Part shown: positions 45,233 through 56,758 of the stretch, piece by piece
How positions within the stretch are numbered: position 1 is the first letter of the stretch
Layout of the letters: every line of letters starts with the position of its first letter
DNA from: Hygrocybe punicea
Taxonomy: Eukaryota; Basidiomycota; Agaricomycetes; Agaricales; Hygrophoraceae
Reading direction: 5' to 3'
Assembly (NCBI GenBank): GCA_963556145.1
Contig: OY744464.1
Coordinates: 5,704,001-5,768,000, forward strand
Length of the DNA stretch: 64,000 bases
The notes under the pieces: generated by a model
Database searches by the model: none
Told to the model about the DNA's origin: nothing
What the model saw: only the letters and a program-made list of their open reading frames with translations
Translations under genes and position numbers: made by a program

Positions 45233-47676
45233 TCAAGACATCTCCACACCATCAGTGCCCAACACCACCTCCGCCTCCGCCCCTACTCCCGCCCCGGTCA
45301 TCCGCCGCTCCGCAGCCCAACGTGCGGCATCCCGTCTTCCCCGCTTAACGTCCACGCCAAACCAGATCACCCCAGATGCGGCCGCACACAGCGCGAACAA
45401 GAACGGGAACCCCGTCCAGCTATTCCCCGTCTTGTTGATGATCGCTTGGATCACGTTCGGCCCGATCATCGACGACGCGCGGTTGGACAACCCGAACAGG
45501 CCGAAGAACTGTTGTCGGCGAGTGGATAAGGGTAAATACGACCTTGGGTAGGGGGAGAGAAGGGCGTACCATATAGTCAAACCCCGGAGGCGTGAGCTCC
45601 GCCATCATCGTCTGTGAAAATGCGTAATAAGGTGCTTGGAATAGTCCGAACACTACGTTGTATGCCCTGGAGCATTTGTCAAAAATACTGATACCGATAC
45701 CATGGGTCCGCTGTGAAGAAAACCACCTACCAGAACTCCCACGGGTGGTGGAAGCTTTCGGATCGCACAAACCGTCTATTAACGCGCCGAGCTGTGTGAG
45801 CTGGGCGAGGCAGACGACATACCCAATTTTATCGGTCCATATTCCAACCATGCCCCACAGCGGAATCACCACCGCCACGACAATCGTCACCGCGAACTGG
45901 CACGAAAGCATAATCACTCAACCATAGCTACATCTCGCAACGTGTCCCCACTCACCATCTTCTTTGTGCTTATCTTCCAGTACCGCTGGATATACCAGAA
46001 CCCAAGCGTGCCCATCGTGGACGGGACGGACTGCGCGAGCCCGAGGTACGTAATCTGCAAGAACGAAAATTCAAATGCCTCGTTCTGCAGGATCGACACC
46101 AATGTTCCCGTTGTGTTGAACCCCTGTGAGTTCCAGTACCAGTGCTGGTTAACAGCAGCATGTCAACGAAAGAAGGAAAACGTACATCAGAAAGTAAGAA
46201 AAACGCCAGAGTGTATATAAACATCTGCGGCAGCTTTTTATGCTCCTTCAGTAAGACCCAGATCTTCCGTTTCGTGACGCCCAGCAAAATATGTTAGTCA
46301 AAGGACAATTCATCACTGGGCAGAAAAAACATGCCTGTTTCCACCCGATGAACAAGTAGTTCTCTCCTTTTGGGAGAGGCGGCCCCGGACGTGGTTGTTG
46401 CAAAATGACTACGCATCAGCAACGTATGTCAGACACCGTGAAACACTAATGTCGAGACAGCACGTACACCACCAACCTCCCACGACGACCGCATAGGCAG
46501 TCATCCTGGGGAACCAATGAACATGAAGAAATAAGGCAAAGGCGATACGGCGTACAGGACAATAATGTAATTGTTGACCAAGGGGTTGTCCTTGAGTGGT
46601 ATCAGTAGTGCCAGATTCAGGCATGCTACGATGGTAAATCCAATTGTGTAATGCACCTATCCGAACACCAATTTAGCCGTTTCCATCCCCAATTCCTAGA
46701 GTTACTCACCATGCTGATGTTGCTTATCCGATTCTTCTCTAGGCTTTCCTCGATCTCGTATTCTCGCCGGCTCATCTGACCCGCTTCCAACTTTTCACGC
46801 AGTTGGTTGGCGCGAGGAGTGTTCCGTGCAAGCCGCGGAAAGACTGCCATATAAAAAACCATCATGGCACCGTATGAAATGAAGCTGATGATATAGAGGC
46901 CCAATGCGAAAGGCCAGCGCGAAGGAGCTAGAGAAAAAAAATCTGCAATCTGATTACGAGTTTTCAAAGAATACGCACTGGTCAGGCCCATACATGCGAA
47001 TTGCGAAGCCCAATTGATGCAGGTGACGACAAGGAGAAGCCAGCGGCCGAGCGTACCGTAATCCGCAGTGGCACTAATGGCAGTGAAGATGATAGTCATG
47101 ATCTAGTGGAAAGGAATCAATTATCAACCGGTGCCGCACGTAGATATCATTCGAAACACACCGCGAAGCTGATACTGTTTGCGAGCAAAATGACACTTGA
47201 TACTGCCATTGTGCCGCTTCCCCAAGGAACGACGCACTGGCCAGACGCATTGGCAGCATTACAGGAGGAACCGAGGCCCGCAACGGGATCGTATCCGCCC
47301 GCAGTTATTAGGGATTGGAAGAATGTCAGCAGATAGATGAAAGGGACGACGCCCTACGACAATATATTTTGAGATAACAAATACATGGGGCGAAATGGGT
47401 CATACGTTGTTGCCGTTGAGGTAAACTTTCCATCAACAACAAAAAAATTATTCCAACTAAGACACGAATTGTTGAAACAAGTTGCTCACGGTAGTAGCTC
47501 CAGAGTTCCTTCCGAGTAACCACGGCTTCACTAGTACACGTTGTGAAAGAAAGGGTGTCCTCCCTATCAAGGGAAGCGGATAAAATCCTGGATTTGGTAT
47601 CTTTGGCGTCACAGGCTGTATCCTCTTCCTTTCCGATAACTGGAATGGCCTCAGAAAGGCTGGCGGTACTAGACAT
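45233..47676 (-). CDS. Atg22-like vacuolar transporter, left copy
   Basis: Fourteen exons: 47676-47490, 47425-47406, 47353-47162, 47102-46979, 46927-46710, 46656-46556, 46505-46468, 46408-46335, 46263-46186, 46123-45956, 45896-45823, 45754-45731, 45666-45570, 45508-45233, giving 556 aa. Family blocks: TRKELWSYYLYLNGNNGVVP, FAIMTIIFTAISATADYGTL, ESLEKNRISNISM, WWFILQQPRPGPPLPKGENY, FNTTGTLVSILQNEAF, ITYLGLAQSVPSTMG, GLFQAPYYAFSQTMMAELTP, FGLFGLSNRASSMIGP. About 11-12 hydrophobic segments fit the MFS-type Atg22 family, vacuolar amino-acid exporters linked to autophagy. The intron after exon 8 starts GC (CAG|GCATGT) where its partner has GT. Intact; head-to-head with the right copy. Confidence 0.92.
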
Positions 47677-48513
47677 GGTGTGCACAACTCAACTGAAGAG
47701 AAGAGGGCGTTGTAGTCTGAACCTTCAGGAAGGACGAGATAGGCTCCTTTTCAGTAGATTCAACAAGCAACGGCCGGTCGCCCATCAAAAGCCTCTACCA
47801 GTAACGTAACGAAGAAGTGGCGGGTAACTCATCATCATGGAAGAGTGTAGCCGAGCATTCCAGCGCGGGTGTTGGACTTTGTCCCCATCTTCTCCAAAGC
47901 GACAAGTTTGAGAAAAAAGAAATCATAAAGATTGACAATCACAATCGTGAACGTCCATTGCTTCCCCTGTACAAGGTCTGTCGCGATCGGTACGCTGGTG
48001 ACCAACTGATAGACTATCGTGCACCGCGCTTCTACGAAGAAACTTTAGCTGGTTCAAGTTGGAGAACAGCGGGATTAATGTATCAAGAGAAAAGAAGGCT
48101 TACCCGAGGTTCTCCTTGCACGAATCCAAACGTCGTCTAGCCTCAAAAATTCCTTGCTTTTGAGTTGTTTGCCAGTGCCCGGGAGCGCTTGCTTGTTATG
48201 GCAAGACTCAAGAAAACTTTGGATATCACGGTCACTAGACAAGCGGACACCCGACGCCAGTCTTCGAATACGGTTTGGGTTCGTCCATGCGGGGCAGCCT
48301 TTCTTAATCAGACTGACATGGTCAGGAGCTCGGCTGTATCATTGATGGCGAAACCGCTTGTTGGCTATGTGACTGGCCCACCCGTTCTTAATCTGTCGGA
48401 TAACGGGTTGTTGCAGGGCTCTGAAAAGAAGCTCGACCAGGATCACAAGGTTCCATGGATCACTTATCAAGTGTCCAAAGCTGCCGGGAAGCTCGTTCGG
48501 ACGACTTTGGAGG
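47677..48513. other. bidirectional promoter region of the Atg22-like pair
   Basis: 837 bp between divergent start codons; open frames on the plus strand lack domains and are not supported as genes. Control elements were not recognised. Confidence 0.5.
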
Positions 48514-51014
48514 ATGTCATCGGACTCGTCACTCCCTGGTCCTCCAGAGTACCCAACTGTGTTCATCGATACTGAACCTATCCAGTCTCTAAGCATCGAC
48601 GGAGATGCCAGTGAGACTCAGAAGCAGGCGAGAGATGTTATGGAGTCCAAGGACTCACAGGGCCCCACCAATTCCGATCAACGCAAGCGCAAAGGTCCCC
48701 TCTTAATCTCATCTATCAGCAAAGATGAGCCGTTCGTGACAAGGAAAGAACTCTGGAGCTACTACTGTAAGCAACTCTCTTCCTTTTATAACCGTCTATC
48801 TATCCATGGTTGATCTTACTTGAAAAAAAGTGTACTACAATGGCGACAACGTAAGTTCAGAATCATTGGCTATTTGGGCTTCATGTCTGACTTTAACATT
48901 CCACATAGGGAGTGGGCCCTCTTGGCTTCTCCATGATTCTTTTTCAATCCCTGGCGACATCCGCTGGGTACGATCCCTCCGTAGGGCCTGGTTCCTCGTG
49001 CTCTCCATCGGGACCTTGCGTTGTCCCTTGGGCTGGAGGCACGAAGTCGGTGTCCAGTGTTGTCCTAGTGGCGAATGGCGCCAGCTTTGCGGTAGGTGTC
49101 AACGTCATTGAATAATGGTGATATTCTGCAGCCAATATTTTCTGTTTCCTTCTTTTGTTGCGCATGCTCAATGAATCATTTATCAGGTCATGACATTTAT
49201 TTTCACCACAATCGGCTCAGCTGCTGACTACGGTACATTTGGACGATGGCTGCTCCTGGTCGTTACCTGTATTTGTTGGGCCGCTCAGTTCGCTAGTATG
49301 AGCCTCACTAGTGCGTGTATATCTATCCTCCGTCATCATTCCTATGTGCTACTGTTACTGCTATTTTAACATATTTGTCAGCACCCTCCCGTTGGCCCTT
49401 GGCTATGGCCCTGTACATGATAGCTTTTATTACATATGGAGCTACCCTCGTCTTCTATGCCGCTATTTTCCCACGACTCGCGCGCAACACACGGCATTCA
49501 CGTAAACTGCGCGAGCAGTATGAAGCAGGCGAGATCGAGACGGAAGTGTATGAGATGGAGGAAAGCTTGGAGAAGAATCGGATCAGCAACATCAGCACAG
49601 TATGTCGGTTTACCCCTGGTTGAAGGAGAAATGCTGATTGTTTTTGAGTAGATGCACAGCAATATTGGGTATATCTTTACACTTTGCCTCAATCTTTCGC
49701 TCCTCCTACCGCTCGCGAACGATCCACTGGTCAACAATTATACTCTCGTCTTGTTTGTAGTAATCCCTTTCAAGGTTCTTCAAGTGCTGACCGACCTCCT
49801 TCGTTTGCCAGAACGAATGCGTATTGGGTCGTCACTGGGATTTGGTGGTGTAAATTAGCCTCACTCTCCATATCTCCTTTTCATTAGGAACTGACTCTTG
49901 GTTTACAAGTTATATTCCAAGAATCACGCCCTGGGCCACCACTCCCGAAAGGGGAGGATTATCTGACAATTGGCTGGAAACAGGTTGGTCTTTCGCAAAA
50001 TCGAGACTTAACTTCCTCCATTAATATGTGGACTACTCAGATCCTGGAGGCAACGAGGCAATACAAACAGCTACCATACACCTTCATTTACCTCTTCGCC
50101 TTTTTCTTATTAGCCGATGTGCGTTTAACTTCATTTCTTCGTCCTGTTCTGCTTTCGCTTTAGTAACCGACCGACAGGGTCTGAATACGACGGGAACACT
50201 CGTAGCCATCTGCCAAAACGACAAATTCTCTTTCTCCTTCCTTCAGAACACGTATCTTGGGCTTGCACAAGCTATTACGTCCACGATCAGCACACTTGGG
50301 TTCTGGTATATTCAGAAGTACTGGAAGATCAGCACAAAGAAGATGGTGAGTTATTGTCGCTGTTTATAGTATGAATGTATACATTTATGGTTTGGCAGTT
50401 CGTTGTGACGAACATTGTGACAGTACTGATTCCACTCTGGGGAATGATTGGGATATGGACGAACAAGTTTGGGTGAGTTGGCTCTGGCTGTCGTCGGCTT
50501 CACTTTGCTCACCCCTTGTAGGTTCCGTAATGCCTGGGAGTTCTGGTATAGTTTTTTGTTAATCCAGATGATATCACGACTCACCGCTCACATATTGTTC
50601 CAGGGCCTATAACGTTGTGTTCGGCCTTTTCCAGGCACCCTATTATGCGTTCTCCCAAACCATGATGGCAGAACTAACTCCTCCTGGCTTCGATAACATG
50701 GTATTCTTGAAGTCATGCCTACGCTCCTTTAGATGATTTACTTAGCCTTCCAGTTTTTCGGTCTCTTTGGCCTCTCCAACCGTGCGTCGTCGATGATCGG
50801 ACCGAATGTCATCCAAGCTATCATCGACAAAACAGGCGACAACTGGAAAGGGTTTCCATTCCTGTTTGCCTTGTGTTTGAGCGCGTCTTTCATCATCTGG
50901 TTCTTTGTGGATGTCCACAAGGGAAGGAGAGATGCCGTTGCATGGGCAGACAAGGCTAAGAATGATGGCAATCGGGGAGATGAATTGACGGTAATTGATA
51001 AGAAGGGGGAATGA
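48514..51014 (+). CDS. Atg22-like vacuolar transporter, right copy
   Basis: Fourteen exons: 48514-48766, 48831-48850, 48909-49091, 49187-49310, 49382-49599, 49652-49752, 49812-49849, 49910-49983, 50041-50118, 50178-50345, 50399-50472, 50522-50545, 50604-50700, 50754-51014. Exons 2, 4-13 have exactly the lengths found in the left copy. The product is 570 aa, with MSSDSSLPGPPEYPTVFIDT at the start. Blocks: VTRKELWSYYLYYNGDNGVG, VMTFIFTTIGSAADYGTFGR, NAYWVVTGIWWFIFQESRPG, STISTLGFWYIQKYWKISTK, APYYAFSQTMMAELTPPGFD, LFGLSNRASSMIGPNVIQAI. The role is as for its partner: efflux of amino acids from the vacuole during autophagy (family knowledge). Moderately diverged from the left copy, so an old duplication. 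Confidence 0.93.
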
Positions 51015-51133
51015 CTGGTAGCGAAGGGACTGTAGGAGCTCACGTGATCAATGTAGGATTACTGTACTAATTCGGTCAATCCGCCACTGGGTGTGACGCG
51101 TTACGCGTCTGGCGAATTGGCAGTCATACTATA

Positions 51134-51520
51134 CAGTGTTCAATGGCTCCTTTGAACACTACCAGTCCTTTGAACACCCTAATATAATTGATTCTGTACT
51201 GATTTCTACTGCTAAAAAAGTGTTCTAATTCCCTCAGTGCATCATCTGAACCTATCTGGATATTGATTTTGATTCAGAACCATCAATAAAATTAGAAACT
51301 GAATATTCACAAAGCAGAGAGAAATCTGATCACTCCTCAATTGAACACTAATGTTTTGATCATAAAACATTCAAATATTAAAAGATTTCTTTGAAAGTTG
51401 GTATGAGAGGTCTTTACATATATAAGCAACTTTTGGTCAACTCAGATTTTGTTCAAGATAATTGGCTAACTGTGGCATTTTAGGTTAATTTTTTGTGTTC
51501 AAAGGAGCCATTGAATACTG
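51134..51520. mobile_element. 387-bp MITE nested in the pogo-like element
   Basis: The 26-bp ends (CAGTGTTCAATGGCTCC...; right end has one mismatch) are inverted, flanked by TA on both sides. The interior is AT-rich without coding sequence. The TA site and short TIRs fit a Tc1/mariner-type MITE. Confidence 0.8.
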
Positions 51521-52080
51521 TAGCTGGACACCGGCCATGATATAACTGAGTTTGAAAATATAACTAAGGACAAACAAAAGTAACACAACCAAACATTCAA
51601 ATGTATCTGCACTGTGTTTTCTGATAAATAAATATTGAAAATTTTATGATATACTCCTGGTATGCTATTCTACAATTAATCTGCAAGATGTAAGTGATAT
51701 AAGCAGTATTAGATGCAAAATAAAGTGAAAATGACCAAATTCAGCAAAATCATGAAGTTTTTACTTTCTTTTAGGTCAAATATAATTTCTATTGCTTGGG
51801 TCTTGCAGAGACTATTGTACAATAGCTGTTTGGGAATACATTGTAATTTTTCTGGGATTTAGCTGTTAAAAAATGCCTTCAGAATTCAAGCTTTACAATG
51901 AAAAACACTCATACTTTAGGTGTGAAGGTGCCATCTCCAACAGCAGTTGAGGTGGTCAGTCCTCATCATACTTGTTGTCCAGTGCTGGACCATAATGGTA
52001 GTTGCAGGGGGAAAGTTGGAAGGTGAGAGTTCTGGGAGTGTACCTGGTGCCAATATGTAAGTGCCCCTCTAGTGTTTCCA

Positions 52081-52396
52081 ATGTTTTTCAAGAAATGGCT
52101 ATATCATTCCCAATAAAATGGCTAAAATTACAAGAATATTTGAGCATGTAGAAGACATGAAAAGCTAAAGGGTCCTCTGCCAACATTAGTCGATTGGATC
52201 AGTCTTTGCTCACACATTTGATATCAGCTTTAAATTGTAGCTGATTCAAAGCTGGTTAAATAAGTGAGCAAAGGCTCATCCAATTGACTAATATTGGCAG
52301 AGGACCCTATGGATTTTCATGTCTTCTACTTGCTCAAATATTCTTGTAATTTCAGCCATTTCATTAGGTATGATACAGCCATTTCTTGAAAAACAT
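52081..52396. repeat. hairpin with ~135-bp arms
   Basis: ATGTTTTTCAAGAAATGGCT (52081) pairs with AGCCATTTCTTGAAAAACAT-like sequence ending at 52396. CTTTGCTCAC (52206) pairs with GTGAGCAAAG (52264). Mismatches are few; the loop is about 48 bp. Confidence 0.8.
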
Positions 52397-52755
52397 ATAT
52401 CAACATCCTGGCCTCACTCTCCCTTGCCCTTGGTGAAGGTGATGGTGACAGTGAGGCTAAAGCAGTGTATTAGACTGAAGACAGTGAGCTACACAGGAAG
52501 TGTAGACTGTGTTGTAGACTGGAGGAGAATCACTATGATGCATAGTATATGAGAAAGTATAAGGCTTGTTCTATTGAAATAGATGAACTACAAAAGGGAA
52601 ATATAATTATAAAAGAAACAATAAATACTCAGGAAGTGAAATGGATCAAAGACAACAGATATGGAATGCTCAGGCATGGCACTTACATAATTTCAACACA
52701 GTCACATTAGTGGTGGCAAAGGCTATTTGTAATCTTAGTTGAAAACACTGTTAAC

Positions 52756-54642
52756 ATGTCACGTCCAGAAAAATACCACAACTGGTTCACTCCTGTAACT
52801 TGGAAGATGATTGAACAAGCTGCGAGGGCTGCCGGTTGGCAGATGAGTGCAACAAGAATAGTGCAAATCGCCAAAACAAGAAATCCTGAGATCTTCGAGA
52901 GCCTAGCACGAGAGTCTGTCAGAGACTGGATCGACCGATCAGGGGAGAGGCCCAGGTGGTCCGATGCCACCCTTCTCAGAATCAAGGCAGGGAATGTCCT
53001 GGGTCATCACAATGGAGGTCCTCGAGGAGCCTTGGTGAGCATCGTTCAAGTTGCCTGGCGGAATGACTTACCAATGAGTCTAACAGGCAGACTATCCTGA
53101 TGTCGCCGAGAAAATCCACAAACAGCTCATTGAGCTCTGGAAGCTAAGTGTCCCACTTACAGTCATTGCCATCTGTGGCATCATCGTGGCTACAATCATC
53201 CGCGACAAGCCCACCATCATGGAACGCAAATTCAATGATGGGTCAACCTTCCGGGCTTCTGAGTCTTTTGTCCGGAAATGGTTATGTGATACACTGCATT
53301 GGACACGTCGAAAGGGGACCCGGGCAGCTCAGAAATTACCTGGCAACTGGGAAGATCAATGCGAAAGATCCGCGATCAGAAAGGCATACCTACTTAAGGA
53401 ATACGATATCCCCGCTGAACTCTATGCAAATTCAGATCAGACTCAACGGCTTTACGCACCCGGCGATAAGCTAACCTATGCTGAAACTGGCTCCAAACAA
53501 GTATCAGTTATTGGAGGTGACGAGAAACGAGCATTCACTGTGATGGTTACGATAACAAGTTCCGGCAAGATGTTGCCGTTCCAGGCAATCTACCATGGAA
53601 AAACAGAGCGGTCGTGCCCAGACAAGGCCTCCACGAACTATGGCGACGCAATTTCTGCTGGGTTCCGATTAGAGTACTCCGGCACCAAGACCTACTGGTC
53701 AAATCAACATACCATGCGATTATTTGTTGATCACATCTTGGCACCATATTTCCAGAACACAAAAACTACCTTGGGCCTTCCCACAAACCAACGCGCATTG
53801 TGGTCAATTGATGTATGGAGCATCCACCGCTCCAAGGAATTCCTTGACTGGATGAACATGACACATCCAGCCATTCTCGTCGACTTCATAGCTGGCGGAT
53901 GTACAGGCGTGGCCCAGCCATGTGACGTCGGGATACAACGGCCATTCAAGCACATTACCAATCAATGTTTCCTTGAGGATGTCGTCAAGACAACTCTCTC
54001 CCAGATCGACAGCAATGGAGACCTTACCTGGGATACTTGCCTGCCGACTCTTCGCAATGCAAGCGTAAGGTGGCTTTGGAAGGCCTATGAGGCCTTGAAC
54101 AAAAAAGAAATTGTGCAGAAGGTCAGTGAAAAGCAAATATTAAAGCAAGCAGTCACTTACCGTCTCAACAGGCATTTCGGATGTGTGTTGTTAGGAAATG
54201 GGACCTGTCCCACAAAACCCTCAGGTCATTTGAGATGCAGGAAAAGTTGAGGGAACTACGCACCAAGAATGACCCTTTTTGGGCCGAGTTGACCTGCGCG
54301 GATGCCCGCCATAAATGCCCAGAAACGGAAACAATTGTTGTTGAAGACCTAATCCCCGACCCCGACGATGAGGAGGAGCTGGATGATAGCGACGTCAGCC
54401 TCCACGATGTTATTGCAGCGACTCACCAGACACCTCAGGCTGTACACAAACGTCACGGCCGTGCCTCCGTTCGTGAAAATGGTGGTTTGGAGACCACAAC
54501 AAATGCCGAACAAATGGACGAGGCGCCTAGGCCTATGGAGGGGGGAGAGGGAGAGGGACGTGGCAAGAGGAAAAAGGTTGCGAATCGACAGTTTGCGGAT
54601 TTCTCACGACATTGGGATCAGGATACATCCGACATAGAGTAA
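52756..54642 (+). CDS. pogo/CENP-B-type DDE transposase
   Basis: Exons 52756-53034, 53087-54121 and 54172-54642, 594 aa with no stops. The N-terminus (MSRPEKYHNWFTPVTWKMIE, then AARAAGWQMSATRIVQIAKT) is helical, probably DNA-binding. DDE_1 core: ELYANSDQTQRLYAPGDKLT with YAETGSKQ (first Asp), ALWSIDVWSIHRSKEFLDWM (second Asp, D-x-W-S-x-H), VDFIAGGCTGVAQPCDVGIQ and RPFK (third Asp). The acidic tail ends GKRKKVANRQFADFSRHWD. With matching TIRs and TA duplication, this copy could be mobile. Confidence 0.9.
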
Positions 54643-54790
54643 TACGTACTGATTTACCACGTAATTTCCTCATTTGGAATGTTCTGGGCAATTCGCCGAT
54701 CTCCCGTGTGAGGCGTGACAAACGTTACTTTTCGCCGTTTTGAAAACCTGTGTGACGCGTGACAGGCGAATTGACCGAATTAGTACAGTA

Positions 54791-55381
54791 TCTTCAACTC
54801 CATAACTCCATAACTCCATGCTGATACCCTGCGATGTCGTTCTGCAATACATCCTTTCTCGAAGCATGGAATACTGGCATACTGCAAGTTTGCACAACTT
54901 GTGCTTTGCTGGCAGACTGGAATGGCTATATTAAGCCTGTCCTCAGTGTTCGAAATGGAAGCTATACCGACAGCTTCACAGTCATCGATAACGCCAGCAG
55001 TACAGCGGCATAGTACCTAGTGATCCCATTCCTACTAAGTCCTGTCGGGGTCAGATCGTCTGCTTTCCAAGGCTCGTCGTTACTTCCATCTAGCGAAGAC
55101 AGCGACACTCATTCATCACGCTTCCTTACTCGAACGTCAAGTGAGTTTACGACCTCGGACATCCTTGCGTCCTCGCTTTAACGTTTCAGGCATTCTCGTA
55201 GCCGTTCATCATTTTTGGACGTATTCCCTGAGCGTGATACAACAGGACCCGCACTATGCCTTTTTCTGCGTGATTCCTGAAGTCGCCCATCTCCAAGCCG
55301 AATCACATAAAGCCTTGTCCTCTCTCCCACCTCTCTCGTAAATCCACCTCCTACATTCCCCAACTTTTTAAAACACCAGTC
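54791..55381. other. intergenic, upstream of the HsbA-like gene
   Basis: No supported gene. Three repeats of CCATAACT near 54798-54815 are the only notable feature. Confidence 0.45.
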
Positions 55382-56122
55382 ATGGTTCGCCTCTGTTCTC
55401 ACGTCCTTCTCTTGATCTTTCTGGCTGCCTCAGGCAACGCCTCTCCCTTCTTCAGTCGCGATTTTACAACGATCCAGGCTGACATCGCCGATATCGGTGG
55501 TGCTGTCGATAAGCTCTCCAGCTCAATCACAGCGTGTCCAGATCGCGGAGGCAGCGCGACTCAGGTGATAGTAAGTGCCAGGAATTCGCATTATGTTTCA
55601 AGGTATCCATCTCAAGCTCTCTTTCTTTTAGGCTATCCACACAAACGCGCGAGCATTGGACGTAATCACCGACAAGGCCACCAATGACTTCTCTGTGAGC
55701 CCTATTGTAGCAGCCTGTTGGATGACTTTCTCTTAACATGAATCATGAAAACCAATCCCAGATAAATGGTCCCCTCAATGAAGTCCAAGCTAACACAACA
55801 ATTCGTTCGCTCGAAGCCATCACTCCTAACGTCATCACCTGTCTCACGAACATCTGTACCAAAAATTCCACGTTCAAAAGTCAGGACGTGGAGCCGTTTG
55901 TCAAGGAAGACCTCATGACATTGAACACCTCCGCCACATGTTTACTGGAAACCTTCATGAACTTTTGTCCGGTACGCAAAAAAAGAACATGTGTTGTTTT
56001 GATTTTCATCTTGCCCTGACAACGTACACATTGGCTTATTGCAGCCTGAATTCGTTGCGAACGTCACCGCCATGAGGACGTCGCTTGCACCTTTCTTTCA
56101 GAATGCCCTGGACTGTATCTAA
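55382..56122 (+). CDS. HsbA-like hydrophobic surface-binding secreted protein
   Basis: Exons 55382-55570, 55632-55694, 55762-55971 and 56045-56122, 179 aa. Signal peptide MVRLCSHVLLLIFLAASGNA, then FTTIQADIADIGGAVDKLSS (the family's typical D-h-x-x-I-x-x-x-V-x-x-L-x-x-x-h opening), INGPLNEVQANTTIRSLEAI, CLTNICTKNSTFKSQDVEPF and PEFVANVTAMRTSLAPFFQN. This matches the HsbA/hydrophobic surface binding family; known members adsorb to hydrophobic surfaces and recruit cutinases. Acidic and helical. Intact. Confidence 0.82.
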
Positions 56123-56483
56123 TCCAGGAGAGTCAGCACCAAACACAACGCATCGATGACCCGTTGGCTTATTGCAGAAGCAAAATCAATCAAAGTTGTG
56201 AAAGTCATTGAATACATTTTCTTGCCGAAAAATATGAGTGAACTGCATGGTTCGTCAATTTGAGCACAAGAATTCGTCTTCAAACATTCTGCCCTCAAGA
56301 GTCTGTCATCCGAGTGCTGGTAATCCACGTACTCGTCGTCGTCGTCGTCGATCATAGACAATGTGCTCACCATCCTCTATTTCCTTGTCATCCTGGATTC
56401 CTGGCAAGTCTTCGTCGTCGCCCCTTCCGTCACAGACTCACACTTGGCGTATGGAGCAGTGGAGGGAGCAGTCACGGTGGCGA

Positions 56484-56660
56484 TCGTCTTTCTAACTCGC
56501 AGATGGAATCCAATTGCAGGAAGAATGAAATTCTTTGCGATGGGACTGAATTGCGCCGGATCCCAACAGCTATTCGATGCCACCATATCTGACAAGAATA
56601 CGCTTGCAACTTGAATGCTTGAACCGTGGTTTGCCCTCGGCTCGTTGTTGAGCTTATCGG
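56484..56660 (+). pseudogene. relic of the F-box gene 5' part
   Basis: CTAACTCGCAGATGGAATCC, the TGCGATGGGACTGAA block, the GAGCTATTCGACGCCATC-like block, and the ACAAG...CTTGCAAC and GTGGTTTGCCCTCGGCTCGTT pieces follow the order of 8698-8890 with internal deletions. Stops break the frame. Third, much older copy of the F-box family in this window. Confidence 0.65.
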
Positions 56661-56758
56661 TCAGCGCTACCGGTCAGCGCTTAAAGTTATGTTTGATTCG
56701 GGGTATGTCAAGCTTTTGAACCGCTTGGCGATCGTCGTCAGTTCCACCGTGACTCACA

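Larger units (their letters stand above)
51062..54788 (+). mobile_element. pogo-like (Tc1/mariner superfamily) element with intact transposase
   Basis: The ends are CTGTACTAATTCGGTCAAT...ATTGACCGAATTAGTACAG, flanked by TA (51060-51061 and 54789-54790). The inverted identity extends further (CGCC) with one mismatch. It is 3727 bp long. The left third is AT-rich and contains further insertions (51134-51520, 52081-52396). Confidence 0.88.
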
